Shown here one piece after another: positions 15,316 to 23,989 of a stretch of DNA of 54,611 nt. Source of the stretch: Alphaproteobacteria bacterium (GTDB lineage Bacteria; Pseudomonadota; Alphaproteobacteria; Thalassobaculales; Thalassobaculaceae); NCBI GenBank assembly GCA_024742275.1, contig JANSYS010000026.1, positions 1-54,611 on the forward strand, given 5' to 3'. The translations under genes and the position numbers were made by a program. The notes beneath the pieces were generated by a model that saw only the letters and a program-made list of their open reading frames with translations, was not told where the DNA came from and made no database searches. Position 1 is the first letter of the stretch; every line of letters begins with the position of its first letter.

Positions 15316-15672
15316 TCAGCCGAAGATCGAGAGGTTCAGCGTGTGGGACTTGCCGACGAACACGGCGCGGTCGCGGTGGTCGACAAGGTCGTCGCCCGTA
15401 TTGGGATGGATGAAGACATCCAGGCCCTCCCGATTCAACGTCAACCAAGGCAGCAGATCCGCCAACAGCGTGGGTGCGAAGGCGATCTGAAAGCTCCACA
15501 TCGGATGCGGACCGACCGGCTTCTCGTGGAACCGGCCGATTTCGGCTTCGGGGAAAGCGGCGGCTACGCGCTCATAGAGTCCACGGGCGATCGTCGTGGT
15601 ATCCGCGTCGAAGTAGACATGCGCATGCCAGCTTTCGATGGCGGTGCTGTCGATCTGCAATGCTTCGTTCAT
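15316..15672 (-). CDS. DOPA 4,5-dioxygenase-family protein
   Basis: The 118-residue product matches the DOPA dioxygenase-like family: ESWHAHVYFDADT near the start, then GRFHEKPVGPHPMWSFQIAF, and WLTLNREGLDVFIHPNTGDDLVDH near the end. His residues in WHAHVY, FHEK, GPHP and IHPN are candidate metal ligands. Bacterial members are usually uncharacterised; ring cleavage of catechol-type substrates is the family activity. ATG 15670-15672 has AAAGGAGG just upstream. It is convergent with the DUF6356 gene. Confidence 0.82.
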   Translation of the reverse strand: MNEALQIDSTAIESWHAHVYFDADTTTIARGLYERVAAAFPEAEIGRFHEKPVGPHPMWSFQIAFAPTLLADLLPWLTLNREGLDVFIHPNTGDDLVDHRDRAVFVGKSHTLNLSIFG

Positions 15673-15917
15673 CCCATCCTCCTTTCGTTCGACGGCGGCG
15701 GAGCTTGGCCCAGCGTCGGCGATGTTGCGGCAGAACCTACGGTGTTCGAAGCGTAGTGTCGCACTCATCACCGCGAGCCGAGTCGGAATGCGCGCATAAA
15801 TTTTTTGATATGGCGAAATAAAGCGTTAATGGCGAGTCGTGACCTGTTGATCGTTAATAGGAAAGATTCTCCGTACCATTGTTCATTGTTTGGTGGTGCT
15901 AGAGTGGGGATGTCAAC

Positions 15918-16703
15918 ATGTCCGAGACGCCGTTTCTGGCCGGGGCCGGCCCAGTGCATGCGGAATCAGAGTCGCGAAGAAGCGAGATCCAGGAATCCCT
16001 GATCCGGATAGACCGGGATTTTCACCAACGGAAACTCGACCTGAAGGCCTGCGACGACATCGATACTTTCAAGAGCCGTCTGCGGGAGGTGGGCAAGTAT
16101 GTGCCGAGCGCCTTCGACAGCCAGTTCAAGCCGGCACGGGTCGGAGACTGTATAGGACTGACGGTGCGCGACGACGATGGGATCGCGGCAACCATCGGCG
16201 TTCGGCTGTATCGGTTCACGGTCACCTCGCTGGCGGACCAGTTGGAGACCCTCAGCCTGTTCTACAGCAACCCGGCCGAACAGATGGTCCCGGGGGAGCG
16301 ACTGAGCATCCGCGGCGAGGCCGATGCCTACGCGTCGCGGATCACTGAAAAGGTCTACTGGACCGGGGGGCTTTGGGTGCGCCCGGATCTGCGCGGCCGT
16401 AAGACCAATTTTCCGAAGCTGCTCGGGATCGCGGCGGGTTCGATGGCGCACGCCCGCTGGGGCCGGGTCGGGATGGTCAGCGTCTCGGAAAAAGCGATGT
16501 TCGATGGGGGACTCGTCTCCAAGAGCTACGACATACAGCATGTGCTCGACAGCATCGTTTGGACCCACCCGGCGCGGCCGGAGAAGCGGGAATGGGTGCT
16601 GCTGGCGAAGGACGCGGACTATGTCGCAAGACAAACGCTCATGCACAGCTCCGGCGAGATACCGCTGATCTATCGCGATCAAGAGCGACGCAAAATCGCC
16701 TGA
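15918..16703 (+). CDS. GNAT-fold acyltransferase-like protein B
   Basis: A 261-residue paralogue of the protein at 13779-14531. Shared landmarks are an N-terminal DD-x(3)-F-x(3)-L helix, a DDGIAATIGVRLY strand, YWTGGLWVRPDLRGRKTNF (CoA-binding signature), and a closing VLLAKDADYVARQTL. The substrate is unknown. It is convergent with the PAS-like protein at 16722-17681 with an 18-bp gap, the same arrangement as pair A. Two CGTTAAT motifs, 28 bp apart, lie 60-94 bp upstream (15824-15830 and 15852-15858). Confidence 0.62.
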   Translation: MSETPFLAGAGPVHAESESRRSEIQESLIRIDRDFHQRKLDLKACDDIDTFKSRLREVGKYVPSAFDSQFKPARVGDCIGLTVRDDDGIAATIGVRLYRFTVTSLADQLETLSLFYSNPAEQMVPGERLSIRGEADAYASRITEKVYWTGGLWVRPDLRGRKTNFPKLLGIAAGSMAHARWGRVGMVSVSEKAMFDGGLVSKSYDIQHVLDSIVWTHPARPEKREWVLLAKDADYVARQTLMHSSGEIPLIYRDQERRKIA

Positions 16704-16721
16704 TGCCGGCGGCGGTTCGGG

Positions 16722-17681
16722 TCAGGCAGCGCGCTTGCTCTGCGGCACGGGCGAAAGAAGGGCGATGACGCCCCGGCTACTTGCCCGACCACGGTTCCCC
16801 GGGATCTCCACCGGCAGCGTGATGCGGTACCATTGAAGTTCCTTGAGGCCGTCACTGGCGATGATGACGCCCTCGCAGAGTTCTATCAGCGGATCGCGCG
16901 CAGCGAGCGCGCTGCGTGTCGAATCCTTGACGGATTCGATCATGCCCCGATCGGGCACCACCTGATCAAGCGTGCCGCCCTCGAACGAGCGCCATGTTGC
17001 CTGATCCCAGGGAGCGTTCGGCGACCCCTTGTATCGGACCAGGCGGAAGGTGTCCCCATGCGGGACCATCATCTTGACGCTGCGTTGTAGGGCCTGGTCG
17101 GTCAGGAGGTTCCAGACCGGCGCGCGCAAGACACCGCCAGCGTCCCGCCAAGCGCCGATCAGACCGGATGCCAGATCGTCGCTGATACCTGCGAGCGCCG
17201 ACATCTCCATGCGTCGGCGTTGGATCGCATCCTGCGGTGTGCGCGGATCGGCTATCTCCATGCATTTCCGCACGAGGCTGATCAACCGGCTCGGGCGGTC
17301 GTCGGAGATCTTGGTCGTGCCAAGGCGGGTCGTGACCTCGATGCAGCGCAGGCGCGGAGACTCAATCGGACCAGTCGGTGGAGCCGTTAGACGGTGCAGC
17401 AGGGCTTCCAAAGACGCGAGATGCACGGATCGCGTATCGAAGGAGTATTCTTCGAAGGCGCCTATGGTGGTGCAGCGGATCCAACCCATCGTATGGATCG
17501 CGAACTCGCTGACGTCCTCGCCCAGTCTGCCGAGTTTGAGCGCCAAGTCTGCGGAATTGCCAACCTCGTCTATCCACTGGTTGGAAATTCCGATCAGTCC
17601 AGGCGCGCGACCCTCGATTAGCATGTTCTCAACCCTGACCTTACGAGCTTTATAAGATCGCTTGTATGCAGATCTGGTCAA
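16722..17681 (-). CDS. Two-part protein with a C-terminal PAS-like domain
   Basis: A 319-residue protein of unknown family. The N-terminal 130 residues (IDEVGNSADLALKLGRLGEDV, then FAIHTMGWIRCTTIG) have no match I know. The C-terminal part from about 195 (DTFRLVRYKG, then the long helix, then LQWYRITLPVEIPG ending in SSRGVIALLS) has a PAS_5-like strand pattern similar to the PAS-like protein at 13371-13910. It faces GNAT gene B. The start could instead be ATG 17622-17624, 19 residues later. Inference: a sensor paired with the adjacent acyltransferase. Confidence 0.45.
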   Translation of the reverse strand: MTRSAYKRSYKARKVRVENMLIEGRAPGLIGISNQWIDEVGNSADLALKLGRLGEDVSEFAIHTMGWIRCTTIGAFEEYSFDTRSVHLASLEALLHRLTAPPTGPIESPRLRCIEVTTRLGTTKISDDRPSRLISLVRKCMEIADPRTPQDAIQRRRMEMSALAGISDDLASGLIGAWRDAGGVLRAPVWNLLTDQALQRSVKMMVPHGDTFRLVRYKGSPNAPWDQATWRSFEGGTLDQVVPDRGMIESVKDSTRSALAARDPLIELCEGVIIASDGLKELQWYRITLPVEIPGNRGRASSRGVIALLSPVPQSKRAA

Positions 17682-17821
17682 GCCCGCTGTTCCTAAAACA
17701 CAATGATTCCGCCGATTCGACCGTCTATTTCCACCAAGGCTTGCAGTTCTGTGCGAAACTGACGAGACTTGTCGAAGGTGATCGGAACAACCGGTCGCGG
17801 CTCAGCCCAGTGGAACCCTAA
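17666..17821 (+). CDS. Possible small ORF (51 aa) ahead of the next gene
   Basis: ATG 17666 opens 51 codons (MQIWSSPLFLKHNDSADSTV and on, ending RSRLSPVEP) and its TAA (17819-17821) directly abuts the ATG of the following gene. The tight junction suggests coupling, but the ribosome site is weak and the first 16 bp overlap the 5' end of the divergent gene. It may only be a leader. Confidence 0.25.
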   Translation: MQIWSSPLFLKHNDSADSTVYFHQGLQFCAKLTRLVEGDRNNRSRLSPVEP

Positions 17822-18439
17822 ATGCGCAATCTTCTGCTTGTCGCTGGTCCGGTTACCGATCCCAATCGCTTCATGGCGGATCTCGGTTGCCATCCCGATA
17901 TTGCGGCTTTGCCGCCGGTCAGCCTGAGCAACGCGCTGCACGCGGTCGCTCGCCGGGCAGTGGCAGCCGCGACGGACGATGGGCGGAACGGCGATGCGCT
18001 CGTGGCCCATGCCAGGCAGGAGGGTGGAGCCGCTCTGGCAGCGTATTTCGATCGGCTTCGACACTCGACCGGACGGTCCGTCATTGTGCTTCACGATCCG
18101 AGCGGACCTATGTTTCCCTTCCTCAATCCTCCGGGAGTCGATCTCCTGGTGCTTTTACGCGACGCGGAATCGGCGGCGCGGGTGATCGGCGGCGCTGGGA
18201 TGTCGCAGGTGGTGGACGCAGCGCGGAGAGCCCTTCACGCGTTCGAGCGCCGCATTGCCAGCTTCGGCATAGGCGAGGATCGGATCTTCACCGTTGATGA
18301 GGAACGCTTGCAGCGCGAACCGGGCGCCGTCTGGCCGGAAATCTGCCGGTTGATCGGCGTCGATGTTGCCGCCGACGCAGTGGCCTCGATGGGACGGTCG
18401 GTCCCCATGCCTTGGAGCCTGCGGGGGGCGCCGATCTGA
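17822..18439 (+). CDS. Hypothetical protein, weakly sulfotransferase-like (205 aa)
   Basis: A 205-residue protein of alternating strands and helices. It starts LLLVAGPVTDPNRFMADLGCHPDI and has VDLLVLLRDAESAARVIG, then RIFTVDEERLQREPGAVWPEICRLIGV. These echo the sulfotransferase layout (start strand with HP.I, then VLLRD, then E..L..P..V...I..LIG). The 5'-phosphosulfate-binding loop of true sulfotransferases is absent, so catalysis is doubtful. No clear operon partner. Confidence 0.4.
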   Translation: MRNLLLVAGPVTDPNRFMADLGCHPDIAALPPVSLSNALHAVARRAVAAATDDGRNGDALVAHARQEGGAALAAYFDRLRHSTGRSVIVLHDPSGPMFPFLNPPGVDLLVLLRDAESAARVIGGAGMSQVVDAARRALHAFERRIASFGIGEDRIFTVDEERLQREPGAVWPEICRLIGVDVAADAVASMGRSVPMPWSLRGAPI

Positions 18440-18586
18440 CGGTCGGCGGGTATCTGCCCGCGATCCCGCCGCCACAACCGAATACCCTGTTCAAGTCGTG
18501 GATATTCCGCGCGCACTCCGCAGATTGATGTGCGGTCACGCTCCGGCGCATCATTGTCGGCAACTTCTCAACGCTGACTGACGGGG

Positions 18587-19537
18587 ATGTGCATGACCCA
18601 CCATCATCTGAAGGCCTCGCCCGAGACCTGCCATTGGGGCTGGTTCGACGCGGGAATGGCGCCGGTTCTCACCATCGCCAGCGGTGATCGCGTCACGGTC
18701 GAAACCGTCTCGGGAGCCCCCGAGGATCTGCCCGGCGACGGCTATCACGTCCCGCCGGAGCTGCTCGAGATCCATGCGCGCTCCGAGCGCCGCATGCCCG
18801 GTCACCTTCTGACCGGACCGATCGCGGTGGAGGGGGCGGAGCCCGGCGACGTTCTCGAGATCCGGCTGCACGATATCAAGCTGCGCCAGGATTGGGGCTA
18901 CACAAAGGTCCGTCCGCTGGCCGGGGCCCTGCCGGAGGATTTCGACGAACCCGACCGTATGACCATCGCTCTCGACGCGGAGCGGAACGTCGGCCGCCTG
19001 CCTTGGGGGACGGAACTGCCGCTGCGACCTTTCTTCGGCGTAATCGGCGTGGCGCCGCCGGCTGGGTGGGGCGCGATCTCGACCATTCAGCCGCGCAAGA
19101 ACGGCGGCAACCTGGACAACAAGGAACTGATCGCCGGAACCACCCTGTACCTGCCGGTGTGGACCGACGGCGGCAAACTGTCGTTCGGTGACGGCCACGG
19201 CGTCCAGGGCGATGGCGAGGTCTGTGTCACGGCGATCGAGACCGCCTTGGAGGGCGAGATCGAGGTCCATTTGCGCAAGGACCTGACATGGGACTATCCC
19301 CATGCGGAGACGCCGGATGCGCGGATCACCATGGGCATGAGTTCGGATCTGGACGACGCGGCGAGCCATGCGCTCCGGCAGATGATCGACTGGATCGTCG
19401 ACACCACCAACCTGTCGCGCAGCCAGGCTTTTATGCTCATGAGTCTTGCGGCCGACGTGCGGGTCACCCAACTGGTGAACCAGGAGAAGGGCATCCACGT
19501 GGTGCTTCCGAAATCCGCTCTGGGCGATGCGGCCTGA
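18587..19537 (+). CDS. Acetamidase/formamidase family amidase
   Basis: A 316-residue protein of the FmdA/AmdA family, which hydrolyses short amides to ammonia and the acid. Landmarks are GDRVTVETVSGAPED, TGPIAVEGAEPGDVLEI, the FFGVIGVAP segment, GGNLDNKELIAGTTLYLPV and LSFGDGHGVQGDGEVC; the Asp, Glu and His residues there form the family metal site. Start is ATG 18587, or ATG 18593, which is better spaced from the GGGG upstream. It is followed 31 bp later by a hydrolase-like gene on the same strand and may share its transcript. Confidence 0.88.
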   Translation: MCMTHHHLKASPETCHWGWFDAGMAPVLTIASGDRVTVETVSGAPEDLPGDGYHVPPELLEIHARSERRMPGHLLTGPIAVEGAEPGDVLEIRLHDIKLRQDWGYTKVRPLAGALPEDFDEPDRMTIALDAERNVGRLPWGTELPLRPFFGVIGVAPPAGWGAISTIQPRKNGGNLDNKELIAGTTLYLPVWTDGGKLSFGDGHGVQGDGEVCVTAIETALEGEIEVHLRKDLTWDYPHAETPDARITMGMSSDLDDAASHALRQMIDWIVDTTNLSRSQAFMLMSLAADVRVTQLVNQEKGIHVVLPKSALGDAA

Positions 19538-19568
19538 AACGGCGCGGAACGAGTTTCGAAGGACAGGC

Positions 19569-20126
19569 ATGAAATCTTCCGAGGCGACGATCTTGATCCT
19601 CCCCGGACTTGGCGGAGGAACGGAGGGGCATTGGTACGCCCGCTGGCGGGCGGGACTGAGAACGGCGGAAGCGGTCGACCTCGACGATTGGTCCCATCCG
19701 GCCCGGGAGGACTACGGCTCCGCGATCGCAGCCGCCGTTGCGGCGGCGGCGCGGCCTGTGGTGCTGGTCGGGCACGGTTACGGGGCGTTGGCGGCGGTGC
19801 ATGCTGCGCGCGGGATGCCGGAGGGCAAGGTGCGCGGCGCGTTCCTCGCAGCGATTCCGGATGTCGATGCGCCGGGTCTGCATGCGGTCGCCGAGACCTA
19901 TCGGCCACTGCCGCGGGAGCCGTTGCCGTTTCCGTCGCTGGTTCTGGCCAGCCGCACCGATCCGCACTGTGGGTTCGACGTAGCGGCCGACTTGGCTGGT
20001 GCCTGGGGCTCCCGGCTTGTCGACCTGCGGGAGAGCGGTTCCGTCGATCCGGAGAGCGGGCACGGCCCCTGGCCGGAGGGATTGATGACCTTCGGCAAGT
20101 TCCTGTCGCAGCTCGGCCCGGCGTGA
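19569..20126 (+). CDS. RBBP9/YdeN-type alpha/beta-hydrolase with missing nucleophile
   Basis: A 185-residue protein of the small RBBP9/YdeN hydrolase family: ILILPGLGGGTEGHWYARW at the N-terminus, the nucleophile elbow in VVLVGHGYGALAAV, the Asp in LASRTDPHCGF and the His in SGHGPWPEG. The elbow is normally G-H-S-x-G; here Ser is replaced by Gly (GGT codon, one base from AGT). The Asp and His are kept. The protein may be inactive or use another residue. Start ATG 19569 sits 31 bp after the amidase stop, behind AAGGACAGG. Confidence 0.75.
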   Translation: MKSSEATILILPGLGGGTEGHWYARWRAGLRTAEAVDLDDWSHPAREDYGSAIAAAVAAAARPVVLVGHGYGALAAVHAARGMPEGKVRGAFLAAIPDVDAPGLHAVAETYRPLPREPLPFPSLVLASRTDPHCGFDVAADLAGAWGSRLVDLRESGSVDPESGHGPWPEGLMTFGKFLSQLGPA

Positions 20127-20133
20127 TCGACCG

Positions 20134-20388
20134 TTAAACGATGAGACGGTTCAGCGCGTGCCGGCCGGCGTCCAGCACATGGTCCAGGTCGTTCGGGTGG
20201 ACGTGAGGATAGTGCTTCACCAGCCATTCCGGCGCCTCGAAGGGCGTATCCCGGTTCCGCTCGTGGTCGATCGTGGCGTCGAGCAGGCCGACGAGAATGG
20301 CCAGCTTGTCAAGCCGGGTCACCGCCTGATACCGCGGCTCTGATCCGTCGACCTCTTCGCGGTCCTCGTCGAAGATGTTGAACGCCAT
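20134..20388 (-). CDS. Small hypothetical protein (84 aa)
   Basis: 84 residues, MAFNIFDEDREEVDGSEP then a helix and ERNRDTPFEAPEWLVKHYPH. No known domain is recognised; it looks like a small helical protein. A strong AGGAGG lies 6 nt before the ATG at 20386-20388. It converges on the hydrolase gene with a 7-bp gap. Confidence 0.6.
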   Translation of the reverse strand: MAFNIFDEDREEVDGSEPRYQAVTRLDKLAILVGLLDATIDHERNRDTPFEAPEWLVKHYPHVHPNDLDHVLDAGRHALNRLIV

Positions 20389-20503
20389 TGCATCCTCCTG
20401 TGCGCCGGCTCGCGTGATCCGAACCTCCCTCTCACGGTACGCGCCAGCGCGGCTCGGTCAAGCGCCGCCCGTATGGTCGGGAGCGCTCGCTCTGGCCACG
20501 TGA

Positions 20504-20770
20504 TTATCCGTAGCGTTCAAGAGAGGAGCCGTGCCAGTGCGGTATGCGGGCCCAGCCGCTGGTCACGGATAGTCCGGTGCGCTCTCGGCTGACGATGAGC
20601 AGCGTCTCGTCCTCGGCGCCGGTGACGAAGGCTCGGCCGCCGGTCGGCTCGATCTCCCAACCGGCGGCTCCGTCGGTACGGGCGGCCAGACGGTCCAGGG
20701 CGACCAGATCCGCAACGGTCCAGAGCTGCGCGTCTGAGCGCGGGCGGCGGAACGCGATGACCTCACCCAT
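20504..20770 (-). CDS. Small hypothetical protein (88 aa)
   Basis: 88 residues, MGEVIAFRRPRSDAQLWTVADLVALDRLAAR followed by a beta-rich part (AFVTGAEDETLLIVSRERTGLSV). The N-terminal VIAFRRPR motif is frequent in short alphaproteobacterial hypotheticals. GAGGAGA precedes the ATG at 20768-20770. Function unknown. Confidence 0.6.
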   Translation of the reverse strand: MGEVIAFRRPRSDAQLWTVADLVALDRLAARTDGAAGWEIEPTGGRAFVTGAEDETLLIVSRERTGLSVTSGWARIPHWHGSSLERYG

Positions 20771-20894
20771 GGCGATCTCCTCGTGACGGATACCCGCTCA
20801 AGGTAAGGCCCGGCATCCGGCCCCGAAACGGCCTCGCGCGGCTTTCAGGCGAACGTGATCGACGGTGAGGCGCGACACCCCGACACGAAATCGG

Positions 20895-21698
20895 CTACAC
20901 CGGAGCGCTCATCACCAGACCGCCATCGACGACGATCTCCGTCGCCGTCACGTACTTCGCCTCGTCGCTGGCGAGATAGAGCGCGGCATAGGCGATGTCC
21001 CAGGCGTCGCCCATGTGCCCCATCGGGACCTGGGCATGGCGCCTGGCGATCAATGCCTCGGCATCGTTGTTTCCGCGCTGGCTGGCGAGACGCGCTTCGA
21101 CCAGCGGGGTGTGCATCAGTCCGGGCACCACCGTGTTGCAGCGGATCTTCTCCTTCGCGTAGCTGACGCCGATCGCGCGGGAGAGCTGAACGACGCCCGC
21201 CTTGGCTGCGGCATAGGCATGGATCGGCGCGCCGATATGGCGGTACCCGGCGACCGAGGCGACGTTGATGATCGCGCCGCCGCCTCCCTGCCGCATGTGC
21301 GGGATCGCGTGGTGGCAGCCGAGATAGACCGTCTTCAGGTTATGGTCCATCTGCCGGTCCCAGGTGGCGAGATCCATCTCCTCGACCGTTCCCGGATGGG
21401 AGCCGCCGACATTGTTGTGCATCACGTCGAGCCGGCCGAACCGGTCGACGCAGTCGGCGAGAAGGCGTTCCACGGTGTCGTCGTTGGTGAGGTCGCCGGC
21501 CTCCGCATGGACGGCCGCGCCCTCCGCCGCCACCAGACGCGCCGTCTCCTCGACCGCCGCCTTGTCGCGGTCGATCAGGTAGAGCGTCGCTCCCTCCCGG
21601 GCGTAGAGGACGGCGCAGGCCTTGCCGTTGCCCCAGCCGGGCGCGATCGACCCCGCGCCCGCGACGACCACCACCTTGTCCTTCATCCGATCGACCAT
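20895..21698 (-). CDS. SDR-family oxidoreductase
   Basis: A 267-residue short-chain dehydrogenase. The coenzyme motif GAGSIAPGWGNG replaces the usual TGxxxGxG. D66-like acidic residues (GDLTND), NNVG, the catalytic Ser in NVASVAG and the YAAAK Tyr/Lys pair are present. The C-terminus ends ATEIVVDGGL, typical of classical SDRs. It would oxidise or reduce a small alcohol or ketone with NAD(P); the substrate is not evident. The ATG at 21696-21698 is preceded by GAGGAAA. It stands alone on the minus strand. Confidence 0.87.
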   Translation of the reverse strand: MVDRMKDKVVVVAGAGSIAPGWGNGKACAVLYAREGATLYLIDRDKAAVEETARLVAAEGAAVHAEAGDLTNDDTVERLLADCVDRFGRLDVMHNNVGGSHPGTVEEMDLATWDRQMDHNLKTVYLGCHHAIPHMRQGGGGAIINVASVAGYRHIGAPIHAYAAAKAGVVQLSRAIGVSYAKEKIRCNTVVPGLMHTPLVEARLASQRGNNDAEALIARRHAQVPMGHMGDAWDIAYAALYLASDEAKYVTATEIVVDGGLVMSAPV

Positions 21699-21870
21699 GC
21701 CCGTTTCCTCGCAGCTGCTTCGCTTTCATTGATCCTCTGTCATAGCCAATGAGGGGACCGGAGGGCGAGGCGCTATCGCTTGCGGCCCGAGGCGGACGGG
21801 GATGCGGTTGTGTGGGCGATGGCGTGTGCGCCGCAGGCAGCCGGCCGGCCATACCGGCTCCGTTCGGCGG

Positions 21871-22251
21871 TCAGGGTCCGCCGTCGCGGCGGCCGCGCAG
21901 ACAGGCCAGGGCCACGACCAGCCACCCCAGGATCAGCAGCACCCCACCGAACGGTGCCAGCATCGGCACGGGGGCGCTGCCCTGGAGTGCCTGGAGATAG
22001 ACCGTTCCGCAGAACGCCAGGGAACCGATCGCGATCCCAAGCGCGCCGGCCACACCGAGACGGGCAGCCAGCACCGGCCACAGCGCGGCTACACCCAGCA
22101 GACCGAGGCTGTTGGCGGTGTGCCAGAACGAAGCGGTGCGCCAGAGGTCCCGGGCGGCGGGCTCGCCGCCGATCGCGTGGGCGCCGACGGCACCGAGCAG
22201 GACCGCGAGGCCGAGGGAGAAAGCGGCAACTGCGGCAAGCCAACGGTTCAT
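21871..22251 (-). CDS. DUF423-family membrane protein
   Basis: A 126-residue protein with four hydrophobic segments, beginning MNRWLAAVAAFSLGLAVLLG, then GAHAIGG, then WRTASFWHTANSLGLLG, and later TVYLQALQGSAP and FGGVLLILGWLVVAL. This is the DUF423/YgdD inner-membrane family of unknown function. ATG 22249-22251 is the start; the much longer open frame upstream (to 22650) is a shadow of the plsC-like gene on the other strand. Confidence 0.85.
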   Translation of the reverse strand: MNRWLAAVAAFSLGLAVLLGAVGAHAIGGEPAARDLWRTASFWHTANSLGLLGVAALWPVLAARLGVAGALGIAIGSLAFCGTVYLQALQGSAPVPMLAPFGGVLLILGWLVVALACLRGRRDGGP

Positions 22252-22388
22252 GAAACGGTATCCTTCCGGTCGAGTTTCCCGTTTCCTATAGCGCGCGCGA
22301 GGGCGCGGCCCCAAGTATCGGCGGCTCGGGTATTTCCATTCGGACCCGAACTGCGTAAGAGACTCGGAGAGCTTCGGACGGTGCCTGC

Positions 22389-23129
22389 GTGATTTATCTA
22401 CGCTCAATTCTCTTCCATGTGGTCTGGATGGTCTGGTCCGCCGTGATGGTGCTGGCCATTCCCGTAGACGCGCTGTTCCGCCGCGCCGATGGTGGACGTT
22501 TCGTGCGGGCGACGAGCCGCATCTGGTCTCGTGGAACGATGGCGCTGTTGGCGGGGATCTGCGGGTTGCGCTACCGCGTCGAAGGACGCGAGCACCTTCC
22601 GGACCGGCCGGTGATCCTGGCCTGCAAGCACCAGTCCGCGTTCGAGACATTCGTCATGAACATCGTCGTTCCGGATGTCTGCATCGTCTACAAGCGGGAA
22701 CTCGATTCGATTCCACTCTTTGGATGGTTCCTGCGACAATCGCGCATGATCTCGGTCGTGCGCGGCGGCGGCGCCAAGGCTTTGCGTGGGATGCTTGGGC
22801 GCGCGAACGAAGAGACCGCGAAGGGCCGCCATCTGCTGATTTTCCCGGAAGGAACACGCGTCGCCGTCGGCGAGCGCGGCGTCGCTCACGCCGGGCTGAT
22901 CGCCCTCGTGCGCAAACTGAAGCTTCCGGTGGTCCCCGTGACCCTGAACTCGGGGGTCTACTGGCCGCGAAAGTCGTGGCTCTGTCATCCGGGAGAGATC
23001 ACCATCCGGTTCATGCCGGCGATCCATGAGGTCGAGCGGTTCGGACGCGGAGAAATGGAGGGGCTGGTCGAAACCATCAGCGCCGAGGCGGACATACTCT
23101 GCGGCCTCAAACCATCTGGAGAAACGTGA
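22389..23129 (+). CDS. plsC: 1-acyl-glycerol-3-phosphate acyltransferase (PlsC-like)
   Basis: A 246-residue LPLAT-family acyltransferase that would add the second acyl chain to lysophosphatidic acid at the inner membrane. An N-terminal membrane segment (about 7-25) is followed by the catalytic block CKHQSAFETF, an H(x)4E variant of H(x)4D. The substrate block FPEGTR and a PVVPVTLNSG strand follow. GTG 22389 is the start. The stop overlaps the region of the next gene's alternative start by 4 bp, so they probably form an operon. Confidence 0.83.
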   Translation: MIYLRSILFHVVWMVWSAVMVLAIPVDALFRRADGGRFVRATSRIWSRGTMALLAGICGLRYRVEGREHLPDRPVILACKHQSAFETFVMNIVVPDVCIVYKRELDSIPLFGWFLRQSRMISVVRGGGAKALRGMLGRANEETAKGRHLLIFPEGTRVAVGERGVAHAGLIALVRKLKLPVVPVTLNSGVYWPRKSWLCHPGEITIRFMPAIHEVERFGRGEMEGLVETISAEADILCGLKPSGET

Positions 23130-23134
23130 CCGCC

Positions 23135-23989
23135 ATGCCCAAGGCCCGTCAGATATACACGGTCGAAAGCATCGATACCGAGCCGCGGGCCGGTGGAAAG
23201 GCCGAGCGGGAGGTCGGCCGCCGCGTCGTCACCGAGGATCTGGTGCGGCGTTCGAAGGCCGCCGTGGCTTCGAGGATCGGCAGCTTGCGCGATCGTCTCG
23301 CCGCGCGGGGCGTGTTGCCTGACGATGCGCCGTCGGCTGCGGCGGTCGTGGAGGGGTTCGAGAGGAGCTATGCCCGTCGGCCGCTCAGGGACAATGCCGG
23401 CGGAACCATGCGGAACTCGTCCACCTGGCTGTTCGCCGTCGCCGCCCTGCTGCGCCCGAGCGCCATCGTCGAATGCGGTACCTACAAAGGGCACTCATCT
23501 TGGTTGATGGCGGAGGCGGCCCCCGAGGCCCGGATCATCACCTTCGACGTCATGCGCGAGGAGGGGCGCCTGCGCGATGCCCGCGTTGAATACCGCCTCG
23601 GCGACTGGAGCGACGCTCGCGACCTGGACACCCTCCCCGCCGATACGCTGTGCGTGTTCGACGACCATATTTCCCATCGGCTGCGCCTGGAACAGGCCAA
23701 GGAGCGGGGGGCGGCGATTGCCTTGATGGACGACGACTACGACGCGCTGACCCTGTACGCGACCGGCTCGCCACCGGTTCCGACCGTTGCGATGCTGACC
23801 GACCCGGACCTTGCCGCCGGAACGTGCTGCAGTTGGGAACGGCCTGGTAAGCGCTACACCTACACGGTCACCGGGGAGGATCTGAAAGCGGGGCGCGACC
23901 TCATCGACTGGACCGAGCGGATGCCCGATCTGACGAGGGTCAACCGCTATGTGGCCCAGGCGCCGATGACGCTGGTCGGTCTCCGATAG
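23135..23989 (+). CDS. Class I SAM-dependent methyltransferase-like protein
   Basis: A 284-residue protein with a Rossmann-like SAM-binding segment, SAIVECGTYKGHSSWLMAEAA, then IITFDVM for the second strand and LCVFDDH for the fourth. The GxGxG loop is replaced by ECGTYKGHS, as in the Methyltransf_24-type group. The substrate is unknown. A GTG at 23126 (4-bp overlap with plsC) is an alternative start; ATG 23135 is preferred. The N-terminal 60 residues are helical and charged. Confidence 0.6.
   Translation: MPKARQIYTVESIDTEPRAGGKAEREVGRRVVTEDLVRRSKAAVASRIGSLRDRLAARGVLPDDAPSAAAVVEGFERSYARRPLRDNAGGTMRNSSTWLFAVAALLRPSAIVECGTYKGHSSWLMAEAAPEARIITFDVMREEGRLRDARVEYRLGDWSDARDLDTLPADTLCVFDDHISHRLRLEQAKERGAAIALMDDDYDALTLYATGSPPVPTVAMLTDPDLAAGTCCSWERPGKRYTYTVTGEDLKAGRDLIDWTERMPDLTRVNRYVAQAPMTLVGLR

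Noticed and set aside
20865..21752. A 295-codon plus-strand frame opposite the SDR gene
   Set aside because: His/Arg/Asp-rich shadow composition; the SDR is clear on the minus strand.
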